DNA from: Nymphaea colorata | Taxonomy: Eukaryota > Streptophyta > Magnoliopsida > Nymphaeales > Nymphaeaceae | Assembly (NCBI RefSeq): GCF_008831285.2 | Contig: NC_045148.1 | Span: 2,358,001 to 2,418,000 of the forward strand | Length of the DNA stretch: 60,000 bases | Direction: 5' to 3' | Shown: positions 51,441 through 60,000 of the stretch, piece after piece | How positions within the stretch are numbered: the first letter of the stretch is position 1 | Layout: the number at the start of each line of letters is the position of its first letter | Notes under the pieces: model-generated | What the model saw: the letters and a program-made list of their open reading frames with translations, nothing else | Told to the model about the DNA's origin: nothing | Databases searched by the model: none | Program-made: the position numbers and the translations under genes

Positions 51441-52745
51441 ATCATGAATGTTTGTTTTTGTTTTTCGATTTCTGCATTTTCGTTTGTGCGCTATCTAGAT
51501 TTCTAGCAAAGCTCCAACAAAAGGTGCCAGGAAAGACTGGACCTCATCCCCGACAGATTGGTTTACAACCTTAAGTAGCTATTATTAGTATTAAGTAATC
51601 TAGAGCAAGCATACTTTTATCAACTAATAGTTAAAGAGTTTTAGTTTTACCTAGAGTCTAGCAAGCATTATAAGTGAAGTCTTAGTGGTTTTATTATATT
51701 TTTAAGTATTTAAGTTAACTGCATTAGGTTTGCCACACCTTAGCTAGAAATAGTGTATAAGTTACATCCTTGCCATTACAATTAAATTATATAGATCTAA
51801 TTTAGAGAAGTTAAGAACTAGTATCAATTTTAAGGTTATTTTTGCCTTTTCATTTTGTGTTTTGGATGCGGATTGGTGCACCAAAATAGGAGCAGCTTAT
51901 TATGTGAAGGACTCGATGGACACATAATGACTTCTGTGCAGAATAAAAGTTGCTAGGCTGAAGAACCGATTAGAGAAGTATCTCGGTTTTAGTATCCTGC
52001 ATAAGAATTCTTGCTTTTGTATTTTGCCTTGATTTAACTTAATTCTGGACTAGATTTTTTAGTTGAAGTAATAAAGTTATCTTTTCAAATTCCATCTCAA
52101 AGTATTGTTCCTCATGCTCCACCCTAATTCACCATATTGTGGAAGCAGGTTTTTATAACTGTCATTATGCAATGCACAACTGTCACTGGTTTTTATTGGC
52201 TGATAGTAATTTAAAACATGAGCATCCAAAACTGCATCCCTCTTCTGCCAACGCATTCATCAATCATTCCATTCAACCAGTTATGATGTAAATCGTTCAA
52301 GTGATCACAGAAATTACCTTCTTCCTGTCTGGAAAGCAAGTAGGTGGTCACAAAAATGACTTAAATGGTCCAAATGATCACAGAAGTTTCCTTCCTCCTG
52401 TGCGGGAAGAAAGTCGGTGGACATAGAAATGTAAAAGACAGACAAAAGGTCCCCTAAAAGTTCCCCAACAGAATCAAAAGCTTTAGTGAATGGCAGTACC
52501 ATGAAGTTCCCTTTCTGTCTGCATCCTTAGAGTCATTATAATAATAACAAGCCTCACCATATGCGTATGATCTAAACTGGTTAAGAAATATTGTTTCGTG
52601 CAATTTGGAAATGAAGTGGAAAGGAAAGGAAAGGATAGTAGCAGTATAATGGTACAAGGGAAATAGGCAACCACAATGGGTGGGAGCATCCCTTCTCCAT
52701 GTTCAATACACAGATTCATTTGGATAAGAAAACTGCACAAAAATT
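51441..52745. other. DUF1365 gene 3' flank
   Basis: AT-rich. The part from about 52190 to 52745 is probably 3' UTR of the DUF1365 gene. It contains a diverged short duplication around TGATCACAGAAATTACCTTC (52303-52322) and TGATCACAGAAGTTTCCTTC (52376-52395). Confidence 0.5.
52192..52197 (-). terminator. Possible polyadenylation signal of the DUF1365 gene
   Basis: AATAAA on the minus strand about 550 nt downstream of the stop. It is the first clear hexamer seen in the 3' flank; the true poly(A) site is unknown. Confidence 0.35.
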
Positions 52746-52976
52746 CTAAGACCATGGCCATTTAGCATCTCTCCACACACACCACCTGCTTCCAATATTT
52801 CCCTGTAAAACCTGGTCCCTTGTGATGGAGGCTTCATGGCAGATACCTTCCGTTTGCATACTTTCTCCACAACCCATAAGTTTCCTCTCTCGCAGCAATG
52901 CCTCCTCTCTGTAATTGCTATTCGAATACTTAGGGTGATGTATAAAAGACACATTCTTTGACCTTAGCTTGATGGC
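52746..52976 (-). CDS. DUF1365 gene exon 5 (residues 252-327 and stop)
   Basis: Acceptor TTTTTAG/GCCATC. It encodes AIKLRSKNVSFIHHPKY, NYREEALLRERKLMGCG and the terminal RWCVWRDAKWPWS before TAG at 52748-52746. A second frame is also open across this exon but does not continue exon 4 in phase. Confidence 0.9.
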   Translation of the reverse strand, partial: AIKLRSKNVSFIHHPKYSNSNYREEALLRERKLMGCGESMQTEGICHEASITRDQVLQGNIGSRWCVWRDAKWPWS

Positions 52977-55900
52977 CTAAAAAATTAACATGTATTTCAG
53001 CGACTAAGAATTCCTGAAGGGTTGTTCAAGAGTGTGCATTTCTGATACAAAAGCAGAAAATGTAGCACGCACCAATCCAACATAGATTCAATATTCTAGA
53101 TAAGTCATTATGTCCTTCCAGGAAAAGCTACGGTTACATGAGTAAGTCCAATTCATAGTTCCCATCATTCTAAAAGACTAAAACTAACAGGAAATGAAAA
53201 ACACCCTACAGTGTGTTACAACCGGAACAATACCATGACATTTTGCTTTACATATATCGTATGATTTAATCTCTTCATGGTCTACTGCGGAAGAAATCAA
53301 TATGTATTGTTTGTTAGGCATGAAGGACCCTACATTTTTTGATCTTTTGATGTTTGTGTTATTAGTTTCTCACTTATTTTGTTTCCCCCCATTTTTAGTT
53401 TTTTACAATTTTTAAAAAATTTACCGTATTTTTCCCCTTTTTTTCAAGCTCATCATTTTATATTCGAGAAAAACCTCGCTATTTAAAACTCTGAGACGTT
53501 ATTTGTGACTATGATTTTTACCATGATACCCTTAAGAGGCATGAAAACATTTACATTCCTAAAGCTAAACTTCTTCAAATTACTTCATACCTGTGTTTGC
53601 ATTCATGACACCCTATATTGCGTGAAAGATTTGTACAACTCTTGCCTACATGACTTAATCCTTCATTGTGGTGCACTGAACTCTTTGCATCGTGCATGTT
53701 AAATTCACAAGCCAAAAATGAAAGCAAAAGCAAGGTAATTGGAGCAGAGAACAAGGCTGAGTTTTGTTAAGATTTACAGCACATTTTTCATAGAGAATTC
53801 TATAGGAAATCACTGTTACTTATCATAATCTGTTAAAGCAATCTTTCCAAAGTACAGAAGATTAAAAGTAAAACAAAGGCAACAAGAGCATCAACATTCA
53901 ACAGGAAAAAGAAGAGCACTTTGACAAAGAGATACTTACCTGCCAGTATATCCAAATGGCCACCTTTTGTGGCATTAACCAGAAAAACATTTCAAGATTG
54001 TGCTTCCAGAAGAAGGAATCTACTGCTTTCCTGGCTTTTAGTGTAGCTGTAAAATAGTTTCCAAGTGTGGGATGCTGCACTGAAATCCTTAAAAACAGGT
54101 TATCTCCAGGAGGATCTGCATACATATTCCAGTCCCCAAGCATATCCTGAAATTTCCAACAAGGGTAAGAAACAAAGCATGGGAGGTACAAGGAAATAGG
54201 AACTTGGAAAACAGAAAACTACCCAATAATGTCATTTTCACTTTTAAGGTGTAAAACTACAAGGTTCAGATGTTGAAGATCAACTATGATGAAGTCACAA
54301 GTTATATAGCACAATAGAAAAACTTACAGGTAAATCAACATTTTCCAATGCTATAGAATATGCAAAAATTTACCATATCCTAAATGCCAATTTCTAAATC
54401 TCTTAAATTTAACTTCCAAAACTAAAGTCTTAAAAGAAAACATAAAATTAGTCTTCCAATTAAAAAACATAAAATCCTCAATAAAATTGACGTTTATGTT
54501 AACATTGCTTGCCATAAAACTCTTTCATTACAATTCTAATAAACATAGAAATTATTAAGAAGACAGCACATACATACACAAATACGTAAAGCATAGTTAA
54601 AAACCTAAAAGGACATACATATAGTCAAAGTACAATAGTACATTCATTGTAAAGTCACACATACAGACATATATGCTTGCATAAGCACACATACATGCAC
54701 ATGCATATACTTTTAATGCAAAATCATACGCAACAACAAAAAGGTGAAAAACATGCATAAAAACAGAAGAAAGAAAAATCATGTGGTAGTTTGCCTAGAA
54801 ACAGCTAGCCTAGGTTACAAGCCCAGCTTGGGAGCTTGGGCATAAGCCTAGGCGAGCCTTCGACAACATATCTATGTAGAGGTTTTTCCTTTATGCTCAG
54901 AATTTTGAAAGTCCTTCATAAGCTACTCAGCATTTCTATAACACTCCGATTTATACAATAGGGCGGAGTGTTATTTTTGTTCATCTATCCAGCAATATTC
55001 AGTCTTAGTGTGCAGACCTTTTTGACAGTGACTTCATGCTTTGGTAGTACACATCTGACAAAGTCATGTAAAACAGATTCTAACACATTACACTGAATGA
55101 CAATAAAAATAGTAAGTAACATACTTGATGAAGTTAAACCATTAAAGTCTAACATGTATAAATCAAATATATGTGCATCCAAAATGTATGATACACATGT
55201 ATACAAAAAAAAAAGATAAATGTATAAACAATATATACACACATATGTCTCTCCATGTGTGTATCTATATATAGATTGGTGTTTTTCACAGATTTCTACT
55301 CAGTGCTATGTGTGGTCTCTCGCAACTGTTACTTTGTATAAGGAGGCTATTGAAAATGAGTCCACTGTTGAAGACTACATTGTCGGTTGAGAGAGAAAGA
55401 GCTGCAAGTTCATCTAACCAAATCTAGGAGGCATTTCAACCAACTTGATTTCTCTAATCATAAGGACCATAGAGCTCCGTTACATGTTGACACTGAAAGG
55501 CAGCTGTTGAAGGCCTTGAACACAACATATCTCGTTTTGACGATCAAAGTGCATCAAATTTCTTGGCTGTACACACGGTCAAAAACAAGAAGAATATGTT
55601 CATGGTGGGTAATATGGATCACCAGAAACATGAAGTAAAGCATAAGAAGGATTTGAGAAAGTCGCTCTGTGCATAAGTTTGAAACCAAGTGTGGACCAGC
55701 TGTTCAAGTGCATGTAGGGAATGGGTACATCAAAGACAATAAAGGTCCCACCACTACATTTCACCAAAAGGATCACATCCGATCTGATCATTGAGCTTCA
55801 TCCCGCTATGTTGTCCCAAGTCCACACATTTGTCAATGTATTACTGGTCTCTTGAAATATTGTGGTTATCATTGGTTCCTCACTAACTTGGTCTTTCCAT

Positions 55901-57930
55901 GTTCTTACAATATGTTTGCACAAGAAAGTTTAAGAATGCACAGTGTGGAGTTCAAGTGTGACATATGAAGAAGAACAATTCAGAAGTGTGTATACAATTG
56001 AGCAAAAAACTTAACCAACAAAATTAGCAAGAGACAAACAAAGTTTAAGAATGCACAGTGTGGAGTTTCAAGTGTGACATATGATGAAGAACGATTCAGA
56101 AGTGTATACAATTGAGCAAAAAACTTAACCAACAAAATTAATAAGAGACAAACAAAGAATTTCAGGTGCACCTTTTTACTTTTGAGAATAATCGGATAAA
56201 AAAAAGTTTTAGTTGGCATAAACACAAAAAGTCATGCTTACTGTTATCATTAGAAGACATCAAAGTCCTGTTTCACAGAAAGAATTATAAACTGAAGATG
56301 AGTTTACCATATAGAGAGAGGAAATATAAATCAGACAAGATCTTACCATGAATGGACTAACATGCAATGGCTTTGACACCAAATCAGATCCTGGCTTGAA
56401 GACAAATGACACCCTTTCTCCCCAAGGTGTATTTGTCACCTAAAGCAGCAAAACTAGATTGAGTAAAGCTTCAGACAATGAAAAACCTTCAAGTGAACCA
56501 GAGCTCCACGCAGTGAGGAAGACAGAATTGGAAGATGGAGAACACCAAACACTTTCTAATACACCAAAAAACTGCAGTTATGATATAGCAATGCACCAAA
56601 ACCATCTGTAAACCTGCTGTAAATTTGGAAAACATGGTAGAGAACATTTTTCACCGTAGAGATGAATGATAAAATAAGTTAATCAAATTTTATCGCGAGG
56701 CAGCAATTTTTGGGCGCTGGAAATGCATCCTCAGACTTATCCGTCAATCTGACGGAACATGAATGCTGCATTATGGTGCACAACCGCAGCATGTACAGAG
56801 CACCACATCGTTGCTTTATGCTTCGAACTGGCTACTGAATTGCTCTGGCGTGAGGTTTGACTAGCTTTTTGTGCGCAGAATCTTCAATGCGTGGTTTCTT
56901 TGTTTTCTCATAAGAAGGTGGAAGTTTGTGGAACTAATGCAGTTCAAGCAATAAGTTACAGGCCATATCTTGCGCCGTAGGTAAGTTTCTTGCGAGTTCA
57001 ACTGCATATGGCTGCTATCGCAAATAATTTAAGACTTCCGTATAATTGCCTATATAAAATAACCTCGTTGAATGTCAGCTAAGGCAACGCGAAGGTCACT
57101 CTGCAGAAAATATTCCCTCCTCCATACGCGTTTATGCTTGAGACACGAGGAATGAAAATCAACCAGAAGAATGTCATAGGACGATTAATCTCTCGCGACA
57201 AAAACGTGCTGTGCAGGCATGCAACATACGAACCAAAATGATTTGGAAAACAACTAAGAAAAACAAAAGAAGCGGCCTTAACTAAGAGCTGATGAAGATA
57301 TCAGAAGAATAGAATCATAATTACGGGGAGAAGCAAGATGAAATTCTCCAACTCACCTCGGCAATGCAGCTTTTGAGCTGTAAGCTGTTATCGGAGCCGT
57401 CATAGTTGTAACAATAATATACGCTCAACGGATTTTGTTCGTAGCCTACGCTAGAAGGTATCGTCAAAAGGAAGCTGCATCCCGGACGTTGACAGAGTCG
57501 GATGAAAGGATTAGAAAAGAGAAAGGCTTGGAAAAAGCAAGAGTGGCAGGCATTCATCTAAGCAGGAAGATGAATCAGAAGGCGATAAAACATACACGGG
57601 GCCATCAGTGCCGGCAGCATTACGCGCAGCCTGAGAGGTCATGTGATGGCGTCGAATGGAGAGGGCAAGGGAGGCGGGCGGGCGGTCCAGGTCAAGCAGG
57701 GCATATCGGACGTCGTATTCGAAGGCGTGGAAGATGGGCTTCTCCCTTCGATGCCAGACCCTCCCTTGGTACAGGACGAGGGTCGGCTCGCCCTCCTGCT
57801 GCCGCCGAGGCAGAAACCAATGGAGGAAGGACGCCGACAGAAAGCGAAAGAGCAAGATTAGGGAGTGAAGCGTGGACCTCAGGAGGACGGAGACTAGGAA
57901 GCAGAGCAGGAAGAGAACCGGGATCCCCAT
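52746..57930 (-). CDS. DUF1365-family protein, complete five-exon gene
   Basis: Exons 57930-57596, 57474-57357, 56439-56347, 54146-53940 and 52976-52746 join in phase with GT..AG borders to give 327 residues and a TAG stop. Residues 3-40 are strongly hydrophobic, which suggests a signal anchor or membrane segment. The DUF1365 signatures follow in order: LYQGRVWHRR..P..HAFEY (residues 54-72), YALLDLD, RHHMTS, then SSVGYEQNPLSVYYCYNYDG (119-138), CIAEV (148-152), NTPWGERVSFVFKPG, and a C-terminus ending RDAKWPWS. The biochemical role is unknown. In bacteria this family often sits beside an FAD-linked oxidoreductase and a cyclopropane-fatty-acyl-phospholipid-synthase-like enzyme, which hints at lipid modification; that is inference for the plant protein. 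The 5' flank carries a GATA-rich minisatellite. Confidence 0.92.
52977..53939 (-). other. DUF1365 gene intron 4
   Basis: A 963-bp intron with GTAAGT and TTTTTAG borders. A T-rich stretch near 53380-53450 is the only notable feature. Confidence 0.8.
53940..54146 (-). CDS. DUF1365 gene exon 4 (residues 183-251)
   Basis: Acceptor ATTTCAG/GATATG and donor CAG/GTAAGT. It encodes DMLGDWNMYADPPGDNLFLR, ISVQHPTLGNYFTATLKAR and a hydrophobic, Trp-rich end (MFFWLMPQKVAIWIYWQ). Phase 0 on both sides. Confidence 0.92.
55297..55638 (+). other. Coding-like open stretch inside DUF1365 intron 3, opposite strand
   Basis: Reads QCYVWSLATVTLYKEAIENE, then STVEDYIV, a stop, ERKELQVHLTKSRRHFNQLD and FSNHKDHRAPLHVDTERQLL, ending ITRNMK. 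Composition and the length of the open run suggest a gene or retrogene fragment. I do not recognise the family. Confidence 0.35.
55926..56155. repeat. Tandem duplication, ~115 bp unit, two copies
   Basis: GTTTAAGAATGCACAGTGTG to AAAATTAGCAAGAGACAAAC occurs twice in a row, with a few substitutions and small indels between copies. Confidence 0.9.
56347..56439 (-). CDS. DUF1365 gene exon 3 (residues 152-182)
   Basis: Acceptor CTTTAG/GTGACA and donor ATG/GTAAGA. It encodes VTNTPWGERVSFVFKPG, then KPLHVSPFM; NT..GER follows the AEV motif in DUF1365 proteins. Phase 0 on both sides. Confidence 0.92.
56440..57356 (-). other. DUF1365 gene intron 2
   Basis: A 917-bp intron with GTGAGT and TTTAG borders. 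It is unique-looking AT-rich sequence with no recognised element. Confidence 0.8.
57357..57474 (-). CDS. DUF1365 gene exon 2 (residues 112-151)
   Basis: Acceptor GATGCAG/C and donor GAG/GTGAGT. It completes the split V codon and reads FLLTIPSSVGYEQNPLSVYY, the family's most conserved block (PxxxGYxxNPxSxYYCYD). Confidence 0.93.
57475..57595 (-). other. DUF1365 gene intron 1
   Basis: A 121-bp intron with GTATGT donor and TGCAG acceptor. Nothing else is visible. Confidence 0.85.
57596..57930 (-). CDS. DUF1365 gene exon 1 (residues 1-112)
   Basis: ATG at 57930 (MGIPVLFLLCFLVSVLL). It contains the hydrophobic N-terminus and the first half of the DUF1365 domain. The donor CCCGT/GTATGTTT leaves phase 2. 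The frame stays open for about 85 bp past the donor, but the family pattern requires the splice. Confidence 0.9.
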
Positions 57931-58109
57931 GAGCAGTCCTCGAGTTGGCGCCCGCGTTGGGAAGGATCTGGTTCAGCTGCAGACTGGATTGCTGCCGATC
58001 CCCGCGCCGAGACCGCGTTTGGATGTTGGCCACCGGATGAGATAACGCACATTACGGACAAGTCCTAGCCTCCTAGGAGTTATTTTAATGCTCAAACATT
58101 ACATACACA

Positions 58110-58300
58110 TGTGAATGAGGATACATACATGAATGAGATAATGTATACGATACAAGTATATGTGAATGAGGATACATACATGAATGAGATAATGTATACG
58201 TACAAGTAGGTATAAAATGAGATGAGATAGTGTGTACGAGATAATAAGTAGGTATAAAATGAGATGAGATAGTGTGTACGAGATAATAAGTAGGTATGAA
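58110..58300. repeat. GATA/GATGAGATA-rich minisatellite upstream of the DUF1365 gene
   Basis: GAGGATACATACATGAATGA occurs at about 58118 and 58170. A roughly 45-bp unit (AAGTAGGTATAAAATGAGAT...) occurs twice in tandem (about 58204-58292) with a partial third copy. It lies 180-370 bp upstream of the start codon. Confidence 0.85.
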
Positions 58301-60000
58301 ATAATAAATGGGTATAAGATAACAAATACATATAAAAAACATAAGAATGAGATAATGTATAAGAGATAACAAAAAATTATGAGATAAGATAACAAACATA
58401 TATATGAGATAACACTAAACATAATAAAAGATTTAAACATAATAAAAGATTTATGAAATAGTGAGACAATGCTACGAGCGAGATAAAAAAAATAACGACT
58501 TTTTTTACCACTTAGAAAGATATATTGGTCATAAAGATATACATATACGAACTAAAAGTTTTAGTTTTTCTTTATTGAACTTCTCTTTTGTAGTTTTCTT
58601 TTTTGTCCATACAAAAAGTTTCTTTTTTATATTAACATTTATATTAACATGGACATTTTTTGTTATTATTAAAATGACACATGAAAAATTCATACAGGCA
58701 CATCGTATATAAACCAGCTTTGCTCTTCTACTAGTTGCCTTTTTCCCATTTTTGTCTACATATACAAAAATGTCCGTTGTTTTAAACATCACAAACACCA
58801 GATAAACTCTTCTTCAATACATACATTAAGTATCCATAAACCAGGGGGGAGAAAAGGCAGAGTCATGGGGTCCATGGTTGTCTGTCATTGTCATTATGGT
58901 CCTCTAGCACTACATGGAGCCGTTCGTTTGGCAAGGCAACAAATTGATAATGTTCAATGAATTTGTCCAATAAATTCGGTAGACTCATAAAACACTATAT
59001 GGTACAACATCCCATGAAACTATACCATTTTTTGTGACAAGTTTATAGAACAGTAACAATATGTAATTGTTGTCAAAGGGCCCCATGGCCATCAATTTAC
59101 TATGCGGTTTTATACACAAAAAGTAAGCCATCTCGTATAATGTGATTGTTCCAACCTCGTAATGTGCATTTTTATCCCCACGTAGTAAGCCAAACTAATG
59201 TTTTATCCCTTTCACGTCAATTTAATCAATTGAGAATTCAATATCTGCATATAGTTTTAATTCAAGGTTTGCATTTTTATTTCGATTTAATGTTGAACCG
59301 ATTGAGATGAGGAACTTCAAATTGGTTGCCGCTCAGATTGGTTTGGTCCTCGTGTCCCAATCAAGGCAATAAATTGTGATCCGATATTGATATTCTGATT
59401 GTCATGATCCAAGTCGAAGGTCAAACTCCGATATCCAGATCCAAAACTTGATTCAATTCAAGATCTAGGATTTGGGAACAGAAGGTCAAATAATGTTGGG
59501 ATTAAAGTTCATTTAAGATTCAGTCTTAACATCAAGGTCCAAGATGTAAATTGGGGTCAGGTTCAAGGGATCCAAACCCAGATCCGAATTTACAGATCCA
59601 CAGTTCCCTTCATTTTAACATCAAGGCCCCAATTCCCTTCATTTTTAATATAACTAGAATTCAGATTGACTAAGCACAACGATCATATGGACTTTAGAAT
59701 GGACGCAGGTTTAGGGGTAACACTAGGCCAGGTCAACATGGGGTTTAGGTCTACGACTTTCATAGTTGTGGGATTTGAACTAGGGTTTCAGCTTGATCGT
59801 ACATGAAGCTACAGATCTCAAAATCAGGGTTTTAGGAAGAGTTTGGTTTTGGAAGATCATTTAAAAATTTGTTTTCTAAAATGTATTTGTATAAGGATTA
59901 AATCAAATTAGGGTTTTCATGTATTTAAACTGCCATCAAGGGCACAATATCTATCATATTTGATAGAATTCCCAATCAAACCGTGATGTGTGCAACATTC
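58301..60000. other. Right-edge intergenic DNA, no gene recognised
   Basis: AT-rich to about 58800, then unidentified sequence. From about 59390 to 59640, GATCCAAGTC, AGATCCAAAAC and AGATCCGAATT-type words recur, as in 43620-43835. No open frame with a domain was found. Confidence 0.5.

Larger units (their letters stand above)
54147..56346 (-). other. DUF1365 gene intron 3
   Basis: A 2.2-kb intron. It holds a plus-strand open stretch (55297-55638) and a roughly 115-bp tandem duplication (55926-56155). The rest is AT-rich with short ACATATA runs near 54570-54720 and 55220-55270. Confidence 0.8.

Noticed and set aside
52703-52954. Alternative frame across DUF1365 exon 5
   Set aside because: It does not continue exon 4 in phase and lacks the terminal RDAKWPWS pattern.
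57435-57932. Plus-strand 165-codon open frame, Arg/Gly-rich
   Set aside because: It is antisense to DUF1365 exons 1 and 2; the minus-strand frame carries the family motifs.

Overview
The window is nuclear DNA from a land plant, almost certainly an angiosperm. The genes have many short exons with GT..AG borders and multi-kilobase introns. The repeats are typical plant ones: Ty1/copia and Ty3/gypsy pieces, hAT-type elements and TA/CA/CT/GA microsatellites. The species cannot be named from the sequence. There are no operons, CRISPR arrays or other prokaryotic features.

Two cellular genes can be supported, both on the minus strand. The first is FANCD2, the Fanconi anaemia interstrand-crosslink repair protein. 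Sixteen coding exons join in phase from an ATG at 30937 down to 4827, giving 796 uninterrupted codons. The C-terminal part lies beyond the left edge. Exons 1-7 are compact (28.6-30.9 kb). After that the introns swell to 3-6 kb because they hold transposable elements. The second gene is complete: a five-exon DUF1365-family protein of 327 residues (57930 down to 52746) with a hydrophobic N-terminus.

Layout from left to right. 1-4.8 kb: FANCD2 intron 16 with copia debris and an LTR-like repeat pair. 4.8-8.1 kb: FANCD2 exons 16-12. 8.64-13.39 kb: a copia element with both LTRs, 5-bp target duplication, PBS and PPT, holding pol but no recognisable gag. 13.68-13.77 kb: FANCD2 exon 11. 14.3-16.25 kb: an oppositely oriented, related copia fragment that holds LTR, leader and gag but no pol. 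19.0-25.3 kb: exons 10, 9 and 8, with a Ty3/gypsy chromodomain-type remnant in intron 9. 25.8-27.1 kb: another copia remnant in intron 7. 28.6-30.9 kb: exons 7-1. 31.1-32.7 kb: the FANCD2 upstream region duplicated in direct orientation around an inverted fragment. 32.9-36.2 kb: a segment bounded by related hairpin repeats in inverted orientation, with gene-like exons inside. 36.22-37.21 kb: a non-autonomous hAT-like element with an 8-bp target duplication. 38.3-41.2 kb: a decayed hAT transposase gene. 41.2-43.8 kb: diverged tandem repeats. 44.9-46.3 kb: a probable plant En/Spm-type transposase remnant. 46-52 kb: mostly unannotated AT-rich DNA with a second hAT-like element and an LTR-type 5' fragment. 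52.7-57.9 kb: the DUF1365 gene. 58.0-60.0 kb: its upstream region with a GATA-rich minisatellite, then AT-rich DNA.

The most interesting points are these. The residue aligned with the monoubiquitinated lysine of FANCD2 (human K561) is predicted to be tyrosine. A 98-bp FANCD2 exon is trapped between gag-only and pol-only halves of one copia family in opposite orientation. The FANCD2 upstream region carries a complex direct-plus-inverted duplication. A hairpin-bounded segment may have captured gene exons. All calls were made by reading the sequence and recalling family motifs; no database search was run.
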